DNA of 64,000 bases from Siphonodentalium dalli (Eukaryota; Mollusca; Scaphopoda; Gadilida; Siphonodentaliidae). The notes below the pieces were generated by a model that saw only the letters and a list, made by a program, of their open reading frames with translations, was not told where the DNA came from and made no database searches. Position numbers and translations under genes: made by a program. Shown here one piece after another: positions 33,750 through 45,951 of the stretch (positions are counted from its first letter, which is position 1; each line of letters starts with the position of its first letter). The stretch covers positions 264,874,165-264,938,164 of the forward strand of contig CP136064.1 in assembly GCA_032622095.1 (NCBI GenBank), given 5' to 3'.

Positions 33750-33935
33750 GACGATAACAGGGATATCCGGAATGACGACGGCGTCCCTGCTTCTGGTGGT
33801 GATATCATCGGGGGGGGCAAGTGGGGGGAGCTGGGCGTCTCTCAGCTTGCCCCTGTTTCCACTTGGCCCTCCTGTCCGCGTCTCTTCTTCTGCGGGAGGG
33901 GGTCTTCTTCCTTCTCAGCCTCCTCTTCTTCGCTC
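33750..33935 (-). pseudogene. Basic-domain remnant, possibly retroelement Gag/ORF1-like
   Basis: On the minus strand this GC-rich block encodes AKKRRLRRKKTPSRRRRDAD followed by RRAKWKQG. Short Lys/Arg-rich SPS-R-RR-x2-R motifs like this occur near the ends of Gag-like or ORF1-like proteins of invertebrate retroelements. The frame stops soon after and no other domain is visible. It could equally be low-complexity sequence, so the call is weak. Confidence 0.25.
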
Positions 33936-34179
33936 CTCCATCCACAGGTAGCTGGTGGTCTCCAGCTACCGGGTTACGGCCGGCAGAGGGTCCTGATAAG
34001 GACCCTGATCAGGACCCTGTCAGTGTTACCCGGTAAGTCAAAAACAAGTCAACCTTGTGGTAAATTCCATGCCAGGTAGAGATCCAGGTTGAATGAGCTC
34101 AGAACGAGCCTAATATGACTTCAGCGGGGATTATAGACGAATCCATTGTCCGCTGAATTTTTTAACAGCTCAATATTAG

Positions 34180-34330
34180 GTAATGGGCTTATAATAAATC
34201 AATCATTTTTTTTATTCTGGTCATCATATAGTGATAGTACAGATTATAGAATTACAGAATCAGATACAAGTATATAAGTAGTCAATTTGTGTGATCTGTA
34301 CACAGTGACACTTCCTTCATCAACAAAACA
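34180..34330 (-). pseudogene. Possible LINE 3' tail
   Basis: On the minus strand ATGATGACCAGAATAAAAAA is close to the 3' tail of LINE E (GATGACCAGAGTTACTATTA). No coding part remains. Confidence 0.4.
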
Positions 34331-34621
34331 AAAAAAGTAATGTTTATACATAATTTGACATATTGACTAAAAATAAAATTCCAAATAAGGCAAACTATCA
34401 AATTCAGGTCAGTGATTTTCAGTCATTCGGCCAATTTGACATATTGACTAAAATAAAATTCAGTCATTTGGCCAATTTGACATATTGACTACAAATAAAA
34501 TTCCCATTTAGGCAAACTGTCAAATTCAGGGCAGTGAATTTCAGTCATCTGGCCAAATGACTGAAACTTTTAGGCATTTGGCCAAATGACTGATTTGACA
34601 TATTGACTGTAACATATATAC

Positions 34622-35844
34622 TTATAGTTAAATATTTCAATATCCTTTATGTAATATGTAATGTATTTACTTGGATGATAGAATAAAGCATTGAATTCTG
34701 CTAAAACATTCAACAAATAGACAGCATCAGAAATCTTGAGGCATTCATGAAGTTCCCCCCTGTCAGATGTGAAGTTAAGCCTTTAACACTTTCTTAATCT
34801 GGAGGGATGTTCAGGAAATATAAGTAGATGACAGATAATACAAGTGAAGAAGGATTTATATTCATTGGTGGGAAATAATACGTTCAGTCTTTTCTAATTT
34901 ACTCTTACCAAGAGTCGAATATATTTCTACATTCTGTCCAAGGTTTAGATTGAAATGGCCATAAATGAATTAAGAAAATTTCCAATAAAAGCAGTTTTAA
35001 GTTCGTGAGACTGGGTAACCTTGATGTATCAGTTGAACTATTCCAAATCAGGGGATGGGTTCAACTATGTATTTACCGGAGTTTCGGGTCTTCATGTGGA
35101 TGGGGTGCAGTTGAAAATTCAAAGTTGGAGAACCACAATAAGGACCATCTGCTTTCTACTAAGAGATATGTATGCACCTGCTCACCTTCCGTGCTGAATC
35201 TGCGTCAGTATATATAGGTATCTACTTCATCTCTAGTTTTTAGTATGATCATCAGAGACATTGCTCAACTATTTCATGAAATAGACAGCATAGATTATCT
35301 ATATTAATAAATACTACTCCGCGTGGCATCAAAGACTCCAGCTGTCACATTAATGTTCAACAACAACATATGAATCTGTGTTTGTTGGAGGGCTGAAAGA
35401 ACACACTCAGTTTGAGCCTGTGTGATCGCATGTATTTATCAATTGGATAAATAACCATATCGTAGGAATGTTCACTGATGCGTTTGAACGCCAGCAGTGT
35501 ACGCAAGCACCAATGTACTTGTTACCCGCAAGACGCGATCGAGTGAAAAACGAACTTCATTGGATTTAAAACCCACCGGCGTGTTATCCCTTTGTCCGGA
35601 CAGGGCTCTTATCTGGCAGAACGCTCAAGCGTTTTGATCGCATGAACATTATTTTAACGCCAACAGTCATTCTTTTTTAAGAATGCCCGTGGGCATTATT
35701 TTTTAAGAATGCCCGTGGGCATTATTTTTTACGAATACACGAGGGATTAAATCGACTGAGTGACGTCATAGAGTGGCTCCTCCCCCAATCATGTAAGTTG
35801 AGTCAATATAGCGTGTCGGCAAGCTGCACTAAATATCGGAACAC
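34622..35844. other. No gene; small palindromic tandem
   Basis: AAGAATGCCCGTGGGCATTA is repeated with a 30-bp period at about 35677-35735, and each copy contains the palindrome AATGCCCGTGGGCATT. Nothing else is supported. Confidence 0.5.
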
Positions 35845-36288
35845 TTAAAGGTACTCAATCAGATCAGGCCCTCATAAATTACTATTTCTTTGGCTTCGGG
35901 GATAAACAATAATTGATTCGAGACGAGTAACCTACCTATCAACGCTCATAGTGATCAGATTGTTTTTTGAAGTTTTGTTATTTCTATTGTTTCTGGCCCA
36001 GAAACACGCCGTCAAAATGATGGTCTCAGTCAAAATTGCGTTTTTAATATACTTGATTTTAGAGTTATCCAGCTTCGCCTGTTTGAATAAGTGTTTCTGT
36101 GAAAATTATACATCTCGAGAAAACTTAGGGGCAATTATTAGTACGCATAATTGCAAACTTCAAAAATGAATATCTAATAACTCTGAGCTTTGATGGGTGG
36201 GTTACTAGACTCGAATCAAATTTTTTTTTACCCCTGAAATCACAGAAATAGTAATTTAGGGGTGCTTAATCGGATTGAGTACCTTTAA
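35845..36288. mobile_element. TTAA-bounded MITE, AGGTACTCAATC family
   Basis: TTAA at both ends (35845-35848 and 36285-36288) and inverted termini AGGTACTCAATC(A/C)GAT. These are piggyBac-like features without a transposase. A 72-codon open frame inside begins with a hydrophobic stretch, but it lies wholly in the MITE and is not treated as a gene. The right part is repeated at 58440-58564. Confidence 0.83.
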
Positions 36289-36619
36289 TTTGCTGAGCTA
36301 ATTAAAACTCACATATATTTAGCGATTTTTATTTTATATTGCCAAGCCAAAAAATAAAATAATATTTCTTCAAACTTCAAACACCAACAGCTATTTAGAA
36401 AAGTCCGCAGACAGGCTAAAACACATATAGATAACATCTAAATACGTCCCTATACGTCGGTCAAATAAACACAAAACCGTTTAACACAGATTTTAACTAT
36501 ACGTTACTTATTGAACGAGAAAGTGCTCACATGGTTATTTTTAATACAATGGTGAAGCATAGAAACAATATAACATTTCCAGTATCAAATTGAAACAGAA
36601 TAGCGTATATCCATGTGTA

Positions 36620-37088
36620 TAGACATATCATGCATATATACTCTGGCTTCGCCAAGATATCATACTCCACTAGTTCAAAACATGATAACTTTCTGTTGCT
36701 CTGACAGGGAAGTTTTATGACATTGAAAAAAAAATGCAGTTAACATATAATGCTCGGTTATAACTGTTCTGTAATAACATTGTATTTTATAGCAGGTAAA
36801 GGTCCTAACTCGAGTTTGCATGGTTTGGGGGACTTGAATTAATCGATTGTACTATGCGTCGCTTGGAATTTCATTGATGTTGGCTCACAAAGCTACACAA
36901 ATCTTGTAACCTCGAGCTGGGAATTTATATTCAAGGAACAAGTATTAACACAGAAATATATTCCCTGCATGGTTTGTTCAATCTTCAACCCCATCAGAAG
37001 ATAATAGAAAAGGTTCCCAGAGTTTGAACATATGGAAAATGATATATACAGGGGTATATAGCCAGAGTAAAGATCATGGCATGATCTA
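36620..37088. mobile_element. Mutator-like MITE, diverged second copy
   Basis: Same ordered TIR words as 4176-4707: CTCTGGCT, ATCATACTCCACTAGT, then in reverse GAAATATATTCCCTGC, AGCCAGAGTA and ATCATGGCATGATCTA. No exact 9-bp flanking duplication remains, and the arms are more diverged than in copy 1, so it is older. Confidence 0.7.
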
Positions 37089-39399
37089 ACACGTGTGCCG
37101 AACTTGAACATTTTAGGGAGAACATTATAGGTACGTAAGGCGTTCGCATTGGTCTGTAAAATCATTATCACCAAGAGAAAATGTTGAACAATGGATTGGT
37201 TTTGTTCTTGTGTTGATTGTCGATAAGACATGGATAACGCGATCATGCGTTGTTTTTTTTAACTTTTCTTGAAGCACGAGTCGTTTTACATTCGATACAA
37301 TCTCAAGGGGTAAATGTTCAACAGAACCGAGATTCAAGCAATATTTGGCGATAAAATGACTGTCAGTGTTACAGTACTGTTCACATAAGTATGCAAAATG
37401 CATTGAAAGTGTCGTTGTTGAACATCAGCAATCCAGTTAAAACGAGGTTTTGGTGTTTGAAAAAAAAATTGTGTGCACATTTACTCACTGCGAAAACCCC
37501 ATGGTTAATGCTAGCATACCACATTCCATTATTAACTGAATTAAAAAAAAAAATCGAGGCATGAGTTTTCATGGAGTTAGACTTTTTTTTTATAGATGCT
37601 AGGATTTTACAGGTTTCAGGCTCATATTTCAAATTGTTTCATGATTCCTCCCCACAATTGGTACAGTTAGGAAATTCCAAACCACGGGGTGGGAAGCAAA
37701 TGAAATTACACGACATTGCGAGCTCGGTCTTGTTAAAAGGGGCGGGATGCAGCCGGGAAACCACAGGAGCCCTCTAGCCACGTCGCTGATGACTAATCAA
37801 TTATATATTGGAACGATATATATAGTTACTATTTACGCGATTGTATGCCGTTTCGAAGAAAAGATAATACATGTTATACATTTGCGCACTAACCATTTGC
37901 TAACTTCTGTGGGTGACACTTAAAGGTACATGTAAGGTCATCGTGGTGAGTGAATATTTGGAAATCATGCATATACGATGGGAAATTGCTAACAACGGGG
38001 GTGGCCCATGTCATGTAAGAATTGTCCAATAACTGGAAATGTTATGATACCTTTTGAAACATCATGAAGGGGGTGGGTGTGCGAAACTAAATTGTCATGT
38101 TGTTCTGAGTCACGTCAAGCCACGCCCATGTGTATAAACCATAGGATGATACTTAAAATTCAAGCAAGTACATCATGTAGGTTTCCTTCTGATAATAATT
38201 GAAAATTCAAAATACCCCATACGATTGAACACTAAAATACCTCTATTCATGCGTATTCTACACAAGACAACAATGAGAAATAATCAGTAAACCCATTTAT
38301 GCAAGATTCTTGTGTGCTTTCGACTTATTAATAATAAGACAGTTTTACCAGGTATCGTGTTGTTTGGCGCCAGAATATTCGAAAAATCACATTTTATAAA
38401 GAGCGTTTTTACATCATTACCATTATTTTTCATGTTTTATTGCCCGATAAATTATTATGGAATGTTATCGTATTTGATGTCGAATTAGATGGGGCATCTT
38501 TAAATCAAGAAAGAAATATAGTAATATATTGCTCACATACACTGTCCTAATCCATAGCGCAACGACAAACTTCGGAAGAAACGTCCCTCAACTGGCGAGT
38601 CCTAATTCGAATTAAATAATAATTGAAATGTGTTGCTTTTCATCGTGGACAACACGGACATCACAAACTGTCCGTGCTGAACTGTGGGCGTATACTCAGG
38701 TAATCAAGGCAGAGCTGTGGGTCAGACACAATTGATAGTAACTGTGGCTCCAACAACAATTCAATGAGTGGGTTTTAAGTCAGATAATATTCTCAGCGTC
38801 GGGAATTCGGTAAAGAATAGACTCGGGCAAGCCCTCGTCTATTCTTTTACCGAATTCCCTCTGCTTCGAACATTATCCTTTACGTAATCACTACTGGTTA
38901 AGTGGTCCTGTGGAATTTCTATGGTGCTTGCGGGACATAGCGATGCTGTAAAGAAAAAGTACCGTTATTTTCTTTACAATTGGTTTTTACGCAGTCAATT
39001 TTATGGAAATATATGGGTGAAATCTTGACTTTTTTTCACTAATACTGGAATTACATTATAAGAAATAACTCTAGTTGTGGTTAAGGAGGAGGTCAAGTGA
39101 CCAATTTTGAATGGGAAATTCAATGCAATTCTATGCAGCAAAAGTTATAGAGTTGCAAATATTTCTGGGTGTGACTTTGTGCGGTATTGAAAACAATATA
39201 TATTTATCTGGCGGGTCGGCTTCGATTTTTTTTCCATTAGAAAGTTGCGTATTTATATTTGAATTTTATATCGATTTTTCAAAACTAGGTCAAGTGTTGT
39301 AATTCAAGAAAATAATTCTCAAAAATAAATTTATAGTAAAAATTGGTAATTTACCAAGCCCAGCCGCCAGTTAAATGCAATCTATGTTTAATGATATGG
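37089..39399. other. No gene seen; one hairpin
   Basis: At 38800-38860 GGGAATTCGGTAAAGAATAG pairs with CTATTCTTTTACCGAATTCC around a short loop. The rest (including 37.1-37.8 kb) has short open frames with no recognisable motif. Confidence 0.5.
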
Positions 39400-39900
39400 C
39401 TGCTTTAATTCCTGACAACTACTTCATATATAACTTTTGCTGCGGAGATTTGCATGTAAATCCCCATTCGAAATGTTTCAACTGACCTCCTCTTTAAAGC
39501 CATATGGCGGTTTGCGCTCCAAAATACGCCTACAAATATTAGCTTTGATTTATATCCGGTATCGATAAATACCTTTCTACGAGCATTATGTGTCCCAGAA
39601 AGGGGCACTGAAGTCATTAAAATACAACTTGAACACGATGTTTGGGTACCTAACAACACATAGCCGAAAAGAGCGTTCCGCGTTAGTCTGTTCCTGATAT
39701 GGCAGAAATGAAGAGCGCTTATTTCACTTTTGTGAAGAAATTTAATACAGCTGGAAAGTGGCTGTGACCATGGCAAGTATTTTTTTCAGAGCACATAAAG
39801 CCGGTTTATCAATAGTTCGTGTGTTTGTAAACCTATCTTATACCTCCTTCCAAATTACGTTAAAATTTGGAAGCTCCATTGAGCCATACCCGTTTAAGGT
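39400..39900. repeat. Dispersed repeat (AGCCGGTTTATCAATAG family)
   Basis: Words such as CATGGCAAGTATTT, AAGCCGGTTTATCAATAG, CCAAATTACGT and GAGCCATACCCG occur here, reversed at 47140-47400, and again at 62720-62930. Family unknown; no coding content. Confidence 0.65.
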
Positions 39901-39930
39901 TATGAGTTATAGGTGACAGTTCAGAGAACA

Positions 39931-40330
39931 TTAACCCTTTACCCAACAGAATGGCCCTGTGCCAATGCATTCTCTTATATATGCGAGTCGACCATAGGTC
40001 GCCTCGCATATATAAGAGAATGCATTGGCTTAACACATTAAAAATTATAAAATTGTTAAAGAATGTAAGAAAAAATGGTAAAAAGTGTTAAAAAAAGATC
40101 TTTTTTAGGCCAATGCATTCTCTTATATATGCGAGGCGACCTATGGTCGACTCGCATATATAAGAGAATGCATTGGCACAGGGCATAACTGTAACTATCA
40201 CAATGTGGTCAAGGAGCCGGTTCCAATGATATCCGTATTTGTATGGTTCTATTGAGACAGACCGAATATATTTTAGGCTGTTGAAGCTTTATTTGGCCGG
40301 TTTTGGCCGGTTTGTTGGGTAAAGTGTTAA
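39931..40330. mobile_element. piggyBac-like MITE with palindromic cassette, copy 2
   Basis: TTAA at both ends (39931-39934 and 40327-40330) with termini CCCTTTACCCAACA and TGTTGGGTAAAGTG. It is the reverse orientation of the copy at 18767, including the GGCCGGTTTTGGCCGGTTTG segment and the 229-bp cassette (39955-40183). The two copies are very similar, suggesting recent movement. Confidence 0.85.
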
Positions 40331-41317
40331 TAGAAACGTCTGGCATCCGCAATAACCATGCAGACAACGTCCGCGATACGCCATGATATATATACACCGA
40401 ATCCGGCGTCCGAAAATGTGCGTGGTTAGTCTCCATAAATGTTACAACCAGACCCTCGGAGCATTGATTTTCAACTTCCCAATTTAGCGTGTGCCATCAA
40501 GTATTTCAAAGTTAATTCCGCGAGGCAATCGGATTACAGCTGAGCAGGAACAAATAGGTCGCCCTGGGTATCACGTAAATTTACAACACGGATATTCAGC
40601 TTTTTATTGGCGAACAGGGGCTTCTAAAGGATAGACATATCCAATTCAATTGAGAATACCAGGACATTTCAGAGCATTAATGAGCAATAAACGCTGATGG
40701 ATAGTCGTTTGGATTAATATATATTTGCATAAACTGACGTATGTGTGGCATGTAATTGGGGCTTTGCAAACGACGAATGTAATGGTCCATCATTATAGAT
40801 AATTGGGTCACTCGCTTCGTAGGTTGCTGAGATGACTGATTAAAGGGTCACACTTGCAGTGACAGTTCTAATTGAAATTAGACTACGGGTTACAACATCT
40901 TAAGGAAATAGTCACACCACATCACAAATCCGAGTAGTATGGTTTTACGACATTCCGCAACTCTATCTCACTGCTATAAAATGTCATAGATTTTTGTTAT
41001 GTCACTCGTGTGAAAGAGTTGTCGATATTGCACTGTCACGGGACGGGACTCGGTCTAAAACTGCATCAACTCAACCGATTTCACAGCATGCTGTGGGCCG
41101 AGCATATTTGGTTTAATAATGTGATTTCAGATACGAAGAGAAGAGAAATCATATTAAGTTAAAGAAAATTATTCTATTTAACGACTGAGCTCAATATATT
41201 CTTGAAAACCAATATACACGATGTATGACGTCGCACGATCAATCCGAATAGTCGTTCAACCAGATGGTACAAGCGCTACCAATCCGACAGACACATTATG
41301 AGGTGTGTATAGTCCAT
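40331..41317. other. No recognised feature
   Basis: No gene, RNA or repeat could be supported. Confidence 0.5.
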
Positions 41318-41519
41318 AAGCTAGTAGGACCCCTCGTGCACCTCCACTAAACTTCTTTAGTATTTTCATGTACCCTAATATGTACTGGTCAGAAAAAATT
41401 ATGTTAACAGCAAATATTTTGGGTCCTAGTTTACATACTGTGTCAAAGTTTAGCCTTACGCGGTTACCATTTTTTGTGGGGAAACTGATATATGACGGCA
41501 TATACCTAAATACCAACCA

Positions 41520-42130
41520 ATGACATACATCCACGACATATATACATGCACAGCCCACCCATTACCACAATGACACTCTTCATATACACACGCCCACCAA
41601 TGACCATCCAGCTATACTCCAGGTATGCATATACCCTTTAACCATGACCGTACAATCATTCCATATACACCACGTTACCCTTAACTGTAACATCGCTCCC
41701 TATGTATTCATGGACCACACCCATGATCATACAGACAACACATATATACATATACACCCACCTGTGACAACGCAGCCACCCAATTACACACATCACACAC
41801 GTGACCAAAGGGTCACTCCATATAAACATACACAACACACATACATTGTATGACCATGCAGCGACTCTTGTTACACCCATACACCGAAACAATGACCATA
41901 CAGCCACATCGGATAAACCCGTACACCCACACATAACCATGCACACACTCCCTATATACATATTCACCTTGCATATGACAATTCAATGGAACTCCTTGAA
42001 TACCTACATGTAGATACACCTTACCATGGACACCCCGCCCATGACCATATAGTCACTCCGTGTACACCTATTCACATCAATCATTATGATTAATAACTCT
42101 GTGTACCTCTTGATCACACAGTCACTCCCT
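41520..42130. repeat. Degenerate minisatellite, CCATGACCATACAGTCACTC type
   Basis: Poorly conserved repeats of roughly 55-60 bp built from CCATGACCATACAG, CACTCCATATACAC and ACACCCA. The overlapping His/Thr-rich open frames on both strands simply reflect the repeat. Confidence 0.75.
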
Positions 42131-42798
42131 GGCTGCCAACTTGACATATACCATGTGTTAAGTTGACCAATTTAGATGCTAATGGGACAGAGTAGTCACA
42201 TATTATGGTCTCTCTCAGTTCCGATTGAAAGTTCTGCTCATTTCCTTTAAAAAACATGGCCAGAATCACAAAAGAAGTTTTCGGCGAAATTCCATACTGC
42301 GTCATTTAAAATTAAGTTGTCATGCCTCATAAGGTACTGGTACAACCAGAATAGATCATGTAGTCACAGCAGAAAATAACGTTCGGGATGTATGTGAAAA
42401 CTAAACGTTATACCAAATTTGGTTGGCATTTTGGAAGCCATCTTAAGTAATTTGGTCAAAGAACACACCAATGTGACATATTTAAGACAGATAAAACAAA
42501 AAGCACATGTTCTACCAAAGATAGCTCCATTTTACTTGAAAAAAAAAATGATCAAAACAGAAAGCAAACTTTTCGTGAATTTGATGTCAAGTTTGTGAGA
42601 GAAAAATCCAATATTTCTGATAATGTCAGTGGTTACAATAGTAACTAGAATGCACTCAGAGAGATGCCAACGTGCGCAAAAATGTAATAACAAATAATTA
42701 AAAAAATAATTTCACTGTATTTTACTTAATTTATTTAATTTAATTTAATTTAATGTTAGCAAAAAAAGACAATTACAATCTTCAATAATTTTATTTAG

Positions 42799-42929
42799 GG
42801 GATAACAGTGTGGTGTTTTGTGATTTCGGAAAGGTACATGGCGAATATACTGTGACAAATTTAGTTTATTTGCCACAGTATATTCGCCATGTACCTTTCC
42901 GAAATCACAAAACACCACACTGTTATCCC
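42799..42929. repeat. Near-perfect long hairpin
   Basis: Two 59-base arms (42799-42857 and 42871-42929) are reverse complements with one mismatch, separated by a 13-base loop. The arm includes GGTGTTTTGTGATTTCGGAA. A related single arm (GTTGTGGTGTTTTGTATTTT) is at 43363. The low divergence implies a recent origin or continuing gene conversion. Confidence 0.95.
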
Positions 42930-44550
42930 ATTCTAATGCTCTTCGAACTCAAAAATGTTATTTAGACAAACAAATGGCTCGTAATTATCACCGAAATGTG
43001 CGGCCATAGAAAACACTCAGCCAATTCACGACTTTTTATTTTAAATTTAATGCGCTAGATAAAATATAGTCCCCCAATTACCATCGCTCTTATCGTTAAA
43101 AATACTGATAAACATGAAAAATTGCCACCACAAATAGAAATAAATATGCACAACAATTAGTTTCTGCATGTACCTGATGTCTTTTTCAGATGTTTACCAC
43201 TTACAAATTGCGGTTTTGATTTTACCGCGATCTTGAAGTTGAATTGAAACAATGGGAAATTGTTTACTCAATGCGATGTATTTCACACCGTGTCTGTCGC
43301 GGTTTCATGTCAAGAAATTTGGTCAAATGATATCGAGACACTGACATTGGTGGGGTATAACGTTGTGGTGTTTTGTATTTTCTGAAAGTACATGTAGACA
43401 GGGCGAATGTACTGACTGTCAATTTTCGACAAAAGCCACATCGCTGGTTTGTTTATATAGCAACTAGCTAGTAACGGAAGTCAGTGTCAAGGGCGTCAAC
43501 TCTATAATCTCCGTAACGTCGCCGGCATGTACTGCGTAAAGGTGACGTCATGGAGTGAAATCGGTAGGGTGACACCAACGTACGTACCTACGAATCTGAC
43601 TGATCGCCACACTGTTGCGCGAGAGCGCACGTAACAATTAAACAAGTTGTATCATCAATGTTTGTATTCAATGTATAGAAGGCACATTAGTCGATTTTAT
43701 TCACCATCCACAACTTGTAACCTATTGCAAGACACACTGGGGACACATCAACCATTTCCATAATGTGGCTGCTATTTTGGCAATCATTTTGAGCTAAAGT
43801 GACAATTTTCGATCCATTTTGAGTTGGAATATAAGTAATGGCATGCCTCGCTTATATTGCACAGTTCTGCTAATTTCTTGTTGAAATATGACTAGATTCC
43901 CAATGGTGATTTTTGGTGAAATTTATACCGCGTTCTGCATAATAAAATTGTTGAGGGGTCGCGATCGGAAGGGACTGGATCCACATAATGGTATATGCAT
44001 TGAGCAATGATCCGTTAACGTGAAAAATACAAAAACGGCGAAATTCTCAACCAGTTCCAAACAGCAGGAACTATTTTAGAAGATATTAGTGAAAAATAGT
44101 TATATTTTCCACTTCCGGCGGCTATTTTGGTTGCCATCTTTGACACGGAGTTCCAATTTTGTCCTACAAAGTTAGCAATATAATATATACATTTGTATAC
44201 ATTTAACAAATTTTTCTCTATATAATTTGTATCAAACTGACTCATTGTGCCTCGTCTTAAAAAAATTTGTGTACACGGCCACTTAAAAGTTGAGGGACAT
44301 AACAAGGAAGAAAATGTGTTGGTGAAGTTAAGTCATGTGGTCAGGGTGCAGGGGTACCTTATCAGATCCCAGACTAATATATTTGCGTTTTTATCGCCAT
44401 TGCGTGATCTTTTGACCTCTGATGACGTCATCAATGAAGGACATATACCAGTGGATAGAGTATTCAAATACCCATCACATGTTAAAATTCAATCACAATG
44501 GCATCACTTGTATGGGATAGCAGTTCCCCCACCCCATCATAATTGAAAAA
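42930..44550. other. No recognised gene
   Basis: The interior of the candidate TIR element. Short open frames, including a 99-codon frame at 44247-44546, show no known motif. Confidence 0.45.
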
Positions 44551-44702
44551 CAAATGGTAACCGAGTAAGGCTAAACTTTGACCCAGTAGGTACAATAGGA
44601 CCCAAAATATTTGCTGTTAACATCGTTTTTCCTGACCAGTACATCGGGGTGCTTGAGGGGTCCTACCAGCTAATTGACTAATACATATATTATAGAAATC
44701 GA

Positions 44703-45170
44703 ATATATGTGACCCGCCATATCAAATCCAGTCGGAAGTCGGGATTTTTTTACCCTGTGCCAAAGCATTCTCTTATATATGCGAGTCGACCATAGGTCGC
44801 CTCGCATATATAAGAGAATGCATTGGCCTAACAATTTTTTATCATTTTTAAAAAATAAATGTTTCTGACAATTTTTAGGACATAAAATAAAAAACATCCA
44901 TTACCCTGCAGTGAGCCCCACACATATATAGAAGTATATAGAAGAGTGTCGTCTGCTCATGTTTGTCTGGGGCTCTGTATGGGTGAAATTATAAAATTGT
45001 TAAAGAATACAAGAAAAAATTATTAAAATTGTAAAAAATTATTAGGCCAATGCATTCTCTTATATATGCGAGGCGACCTATGGTCGACTCGCATATATAA
45101 GAGAATGCATTGGCACAGGGTAAAAAAATCCCGACTTCAGACTGGATTTGATATTGCGGGTCACATATAT
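44703..45170. mobile_element. Foldback element with palindromic cassette, copy 3 (complete shell)
   Basis: The best-preserved copy: outer inverted repeats ATATATGTGACCCGC and GCGGGTCACATATAT, then CCAGTC and TCGGGATTTTTTTACCC, and a 368-bp core (44753-45120) with a double hairpin at each end. This copy defines the outer limits of the family. Confidence 0.88.
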
Positions 45171-45172
45171 GT

Positions 45173-45951
45173 TGAAAGCCCAAAATCGATACCCATTCCA
45201 ACGATGTGTGATTACATAACAACGGTTTCAACCCGCAACATTTCGTTATTGGATAACTATCAATAATGAATATAAGAACAAAGTTTATCTATTTCTCCAT
45301 TTCTTCTTATAGTGGTATGCTTTACAGACTTTCTTATTGTTTGCGCATACGAATGCCTTGGGTCCCTTTGAATTCTGATCATATATGTGATTCAAAAGTC
45401 AATTGACTCCAGGACAGTTGGAATTGGGTTTGTTAAAGCTACTGACATATGGCGATTGAGAAAAGCTTGTACTAACAAACAAATAATAAAACTATTAGCG
45501 TAAACCATGTGCTTGGAGATAAATGCCGATGTTAATGGCGAGAATTGGTTGTGTTTCTTGTATATATGTAATTTGCTTGATCACTTGTAAATATTAATTT
45601 CACATGTAAACTTATTCTGATATTTTATCTCAAATACTGTATGCATATGTACGGTTTTTATTGAGATTAAACAAATTCAATTCAAGAGAGACACGGATCT
45701 TTTTTACCATCATTTATATTGCAAACATACAACAGAGCCGATTGTTTATAACATATTTATTGTGTCCCCTATAATATATACAGTATTGACAATTAATTTG
45801 CCTTGTGTCACGTTGTATTCTGGTCATATATGTGATTCAATAGTCAACTGACTCCAGGACAATTGGAACTGTGTTTCCATGCTTTTGTTAAAGATATTGA
45901 TATATGGAGATTGGGAGAAGCTTGTACTAAGCAATTGATGTTGCAAACGAT
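45173..45951. repeat. Direct duplication and possible LINE tail
   Basis: The segment about 45365-45480 (TCATATATGTGATTCAA, TCCAGGACAGTTGGAA, AAGCTTGTACTAA) is repeated at about 45820-45935. TTTTACCATCATTTATATTG at 45708 recurs near 46728. Between them GAGATTAAACAAATTCAATT (45663) resembles a LINE 3' terminus. Confidence 0.55.

Larger units (their letters stand above)
33366..34621. mobile_element. TIR element with CAGTCATTTGGCC internal palindromes
   Basis: Terminal inverted repeats of at least 60 bp: GTATATATGTTACAGTCAAT, ATGTCAAATCAGTCATTTGG, then GCCTAAAA. Inside each arm are several copies of CAGTCATTTGGCCAAATGAC, itself a palindrome, so each arm can fold on itself as well as pair with the other. 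The interior has a GC-rich block (33750-34030) and a probable LINE tail. I recognise no transposase and cannot assign a superfamily. Confidence 0.8.
41318..44673. mobile_element. Candidate large TIR element, about 3.36 kb
   Basis: The left end (41318-41478: AGTAGGACCCCTCGTGCACC, AGCAAATATTTTGGGTCCTA, AAGTTTAGCCTTACGCGG) is present in reverse complement at 44551-44673. The arms are about 120-160 bp. No target duplication was found and no transposase is visible. The interior holds a degenerate minisatellite and a long hairpin. Two independent inverted copies of a repeat could also explain the pair. Confidence 0.5.

Noticed and set aside
33714-34079. Plus-strand 121-codon frame in the GC-rich block
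   Set aside because: Composition is driven by GC-rich small palindromes, and the minus strand gives a more protein-like basic motif; no family match by eye.
35951-36169. 72-codon frame with a signal-peptide-like start
   Set aside because: It lies entirely inside a TTAA MITE and the hydrophobic run reflects AT-rich DNA.
41644-42019. His/Thr-rich frames on both strands
   Set aside because: Products of the CCATGACCATACAG minisatellite.
44247-44546. 99-codon frame
   Set aside because: No recognisable motif, no splice evidence, and it lies within a candidate TIR element.
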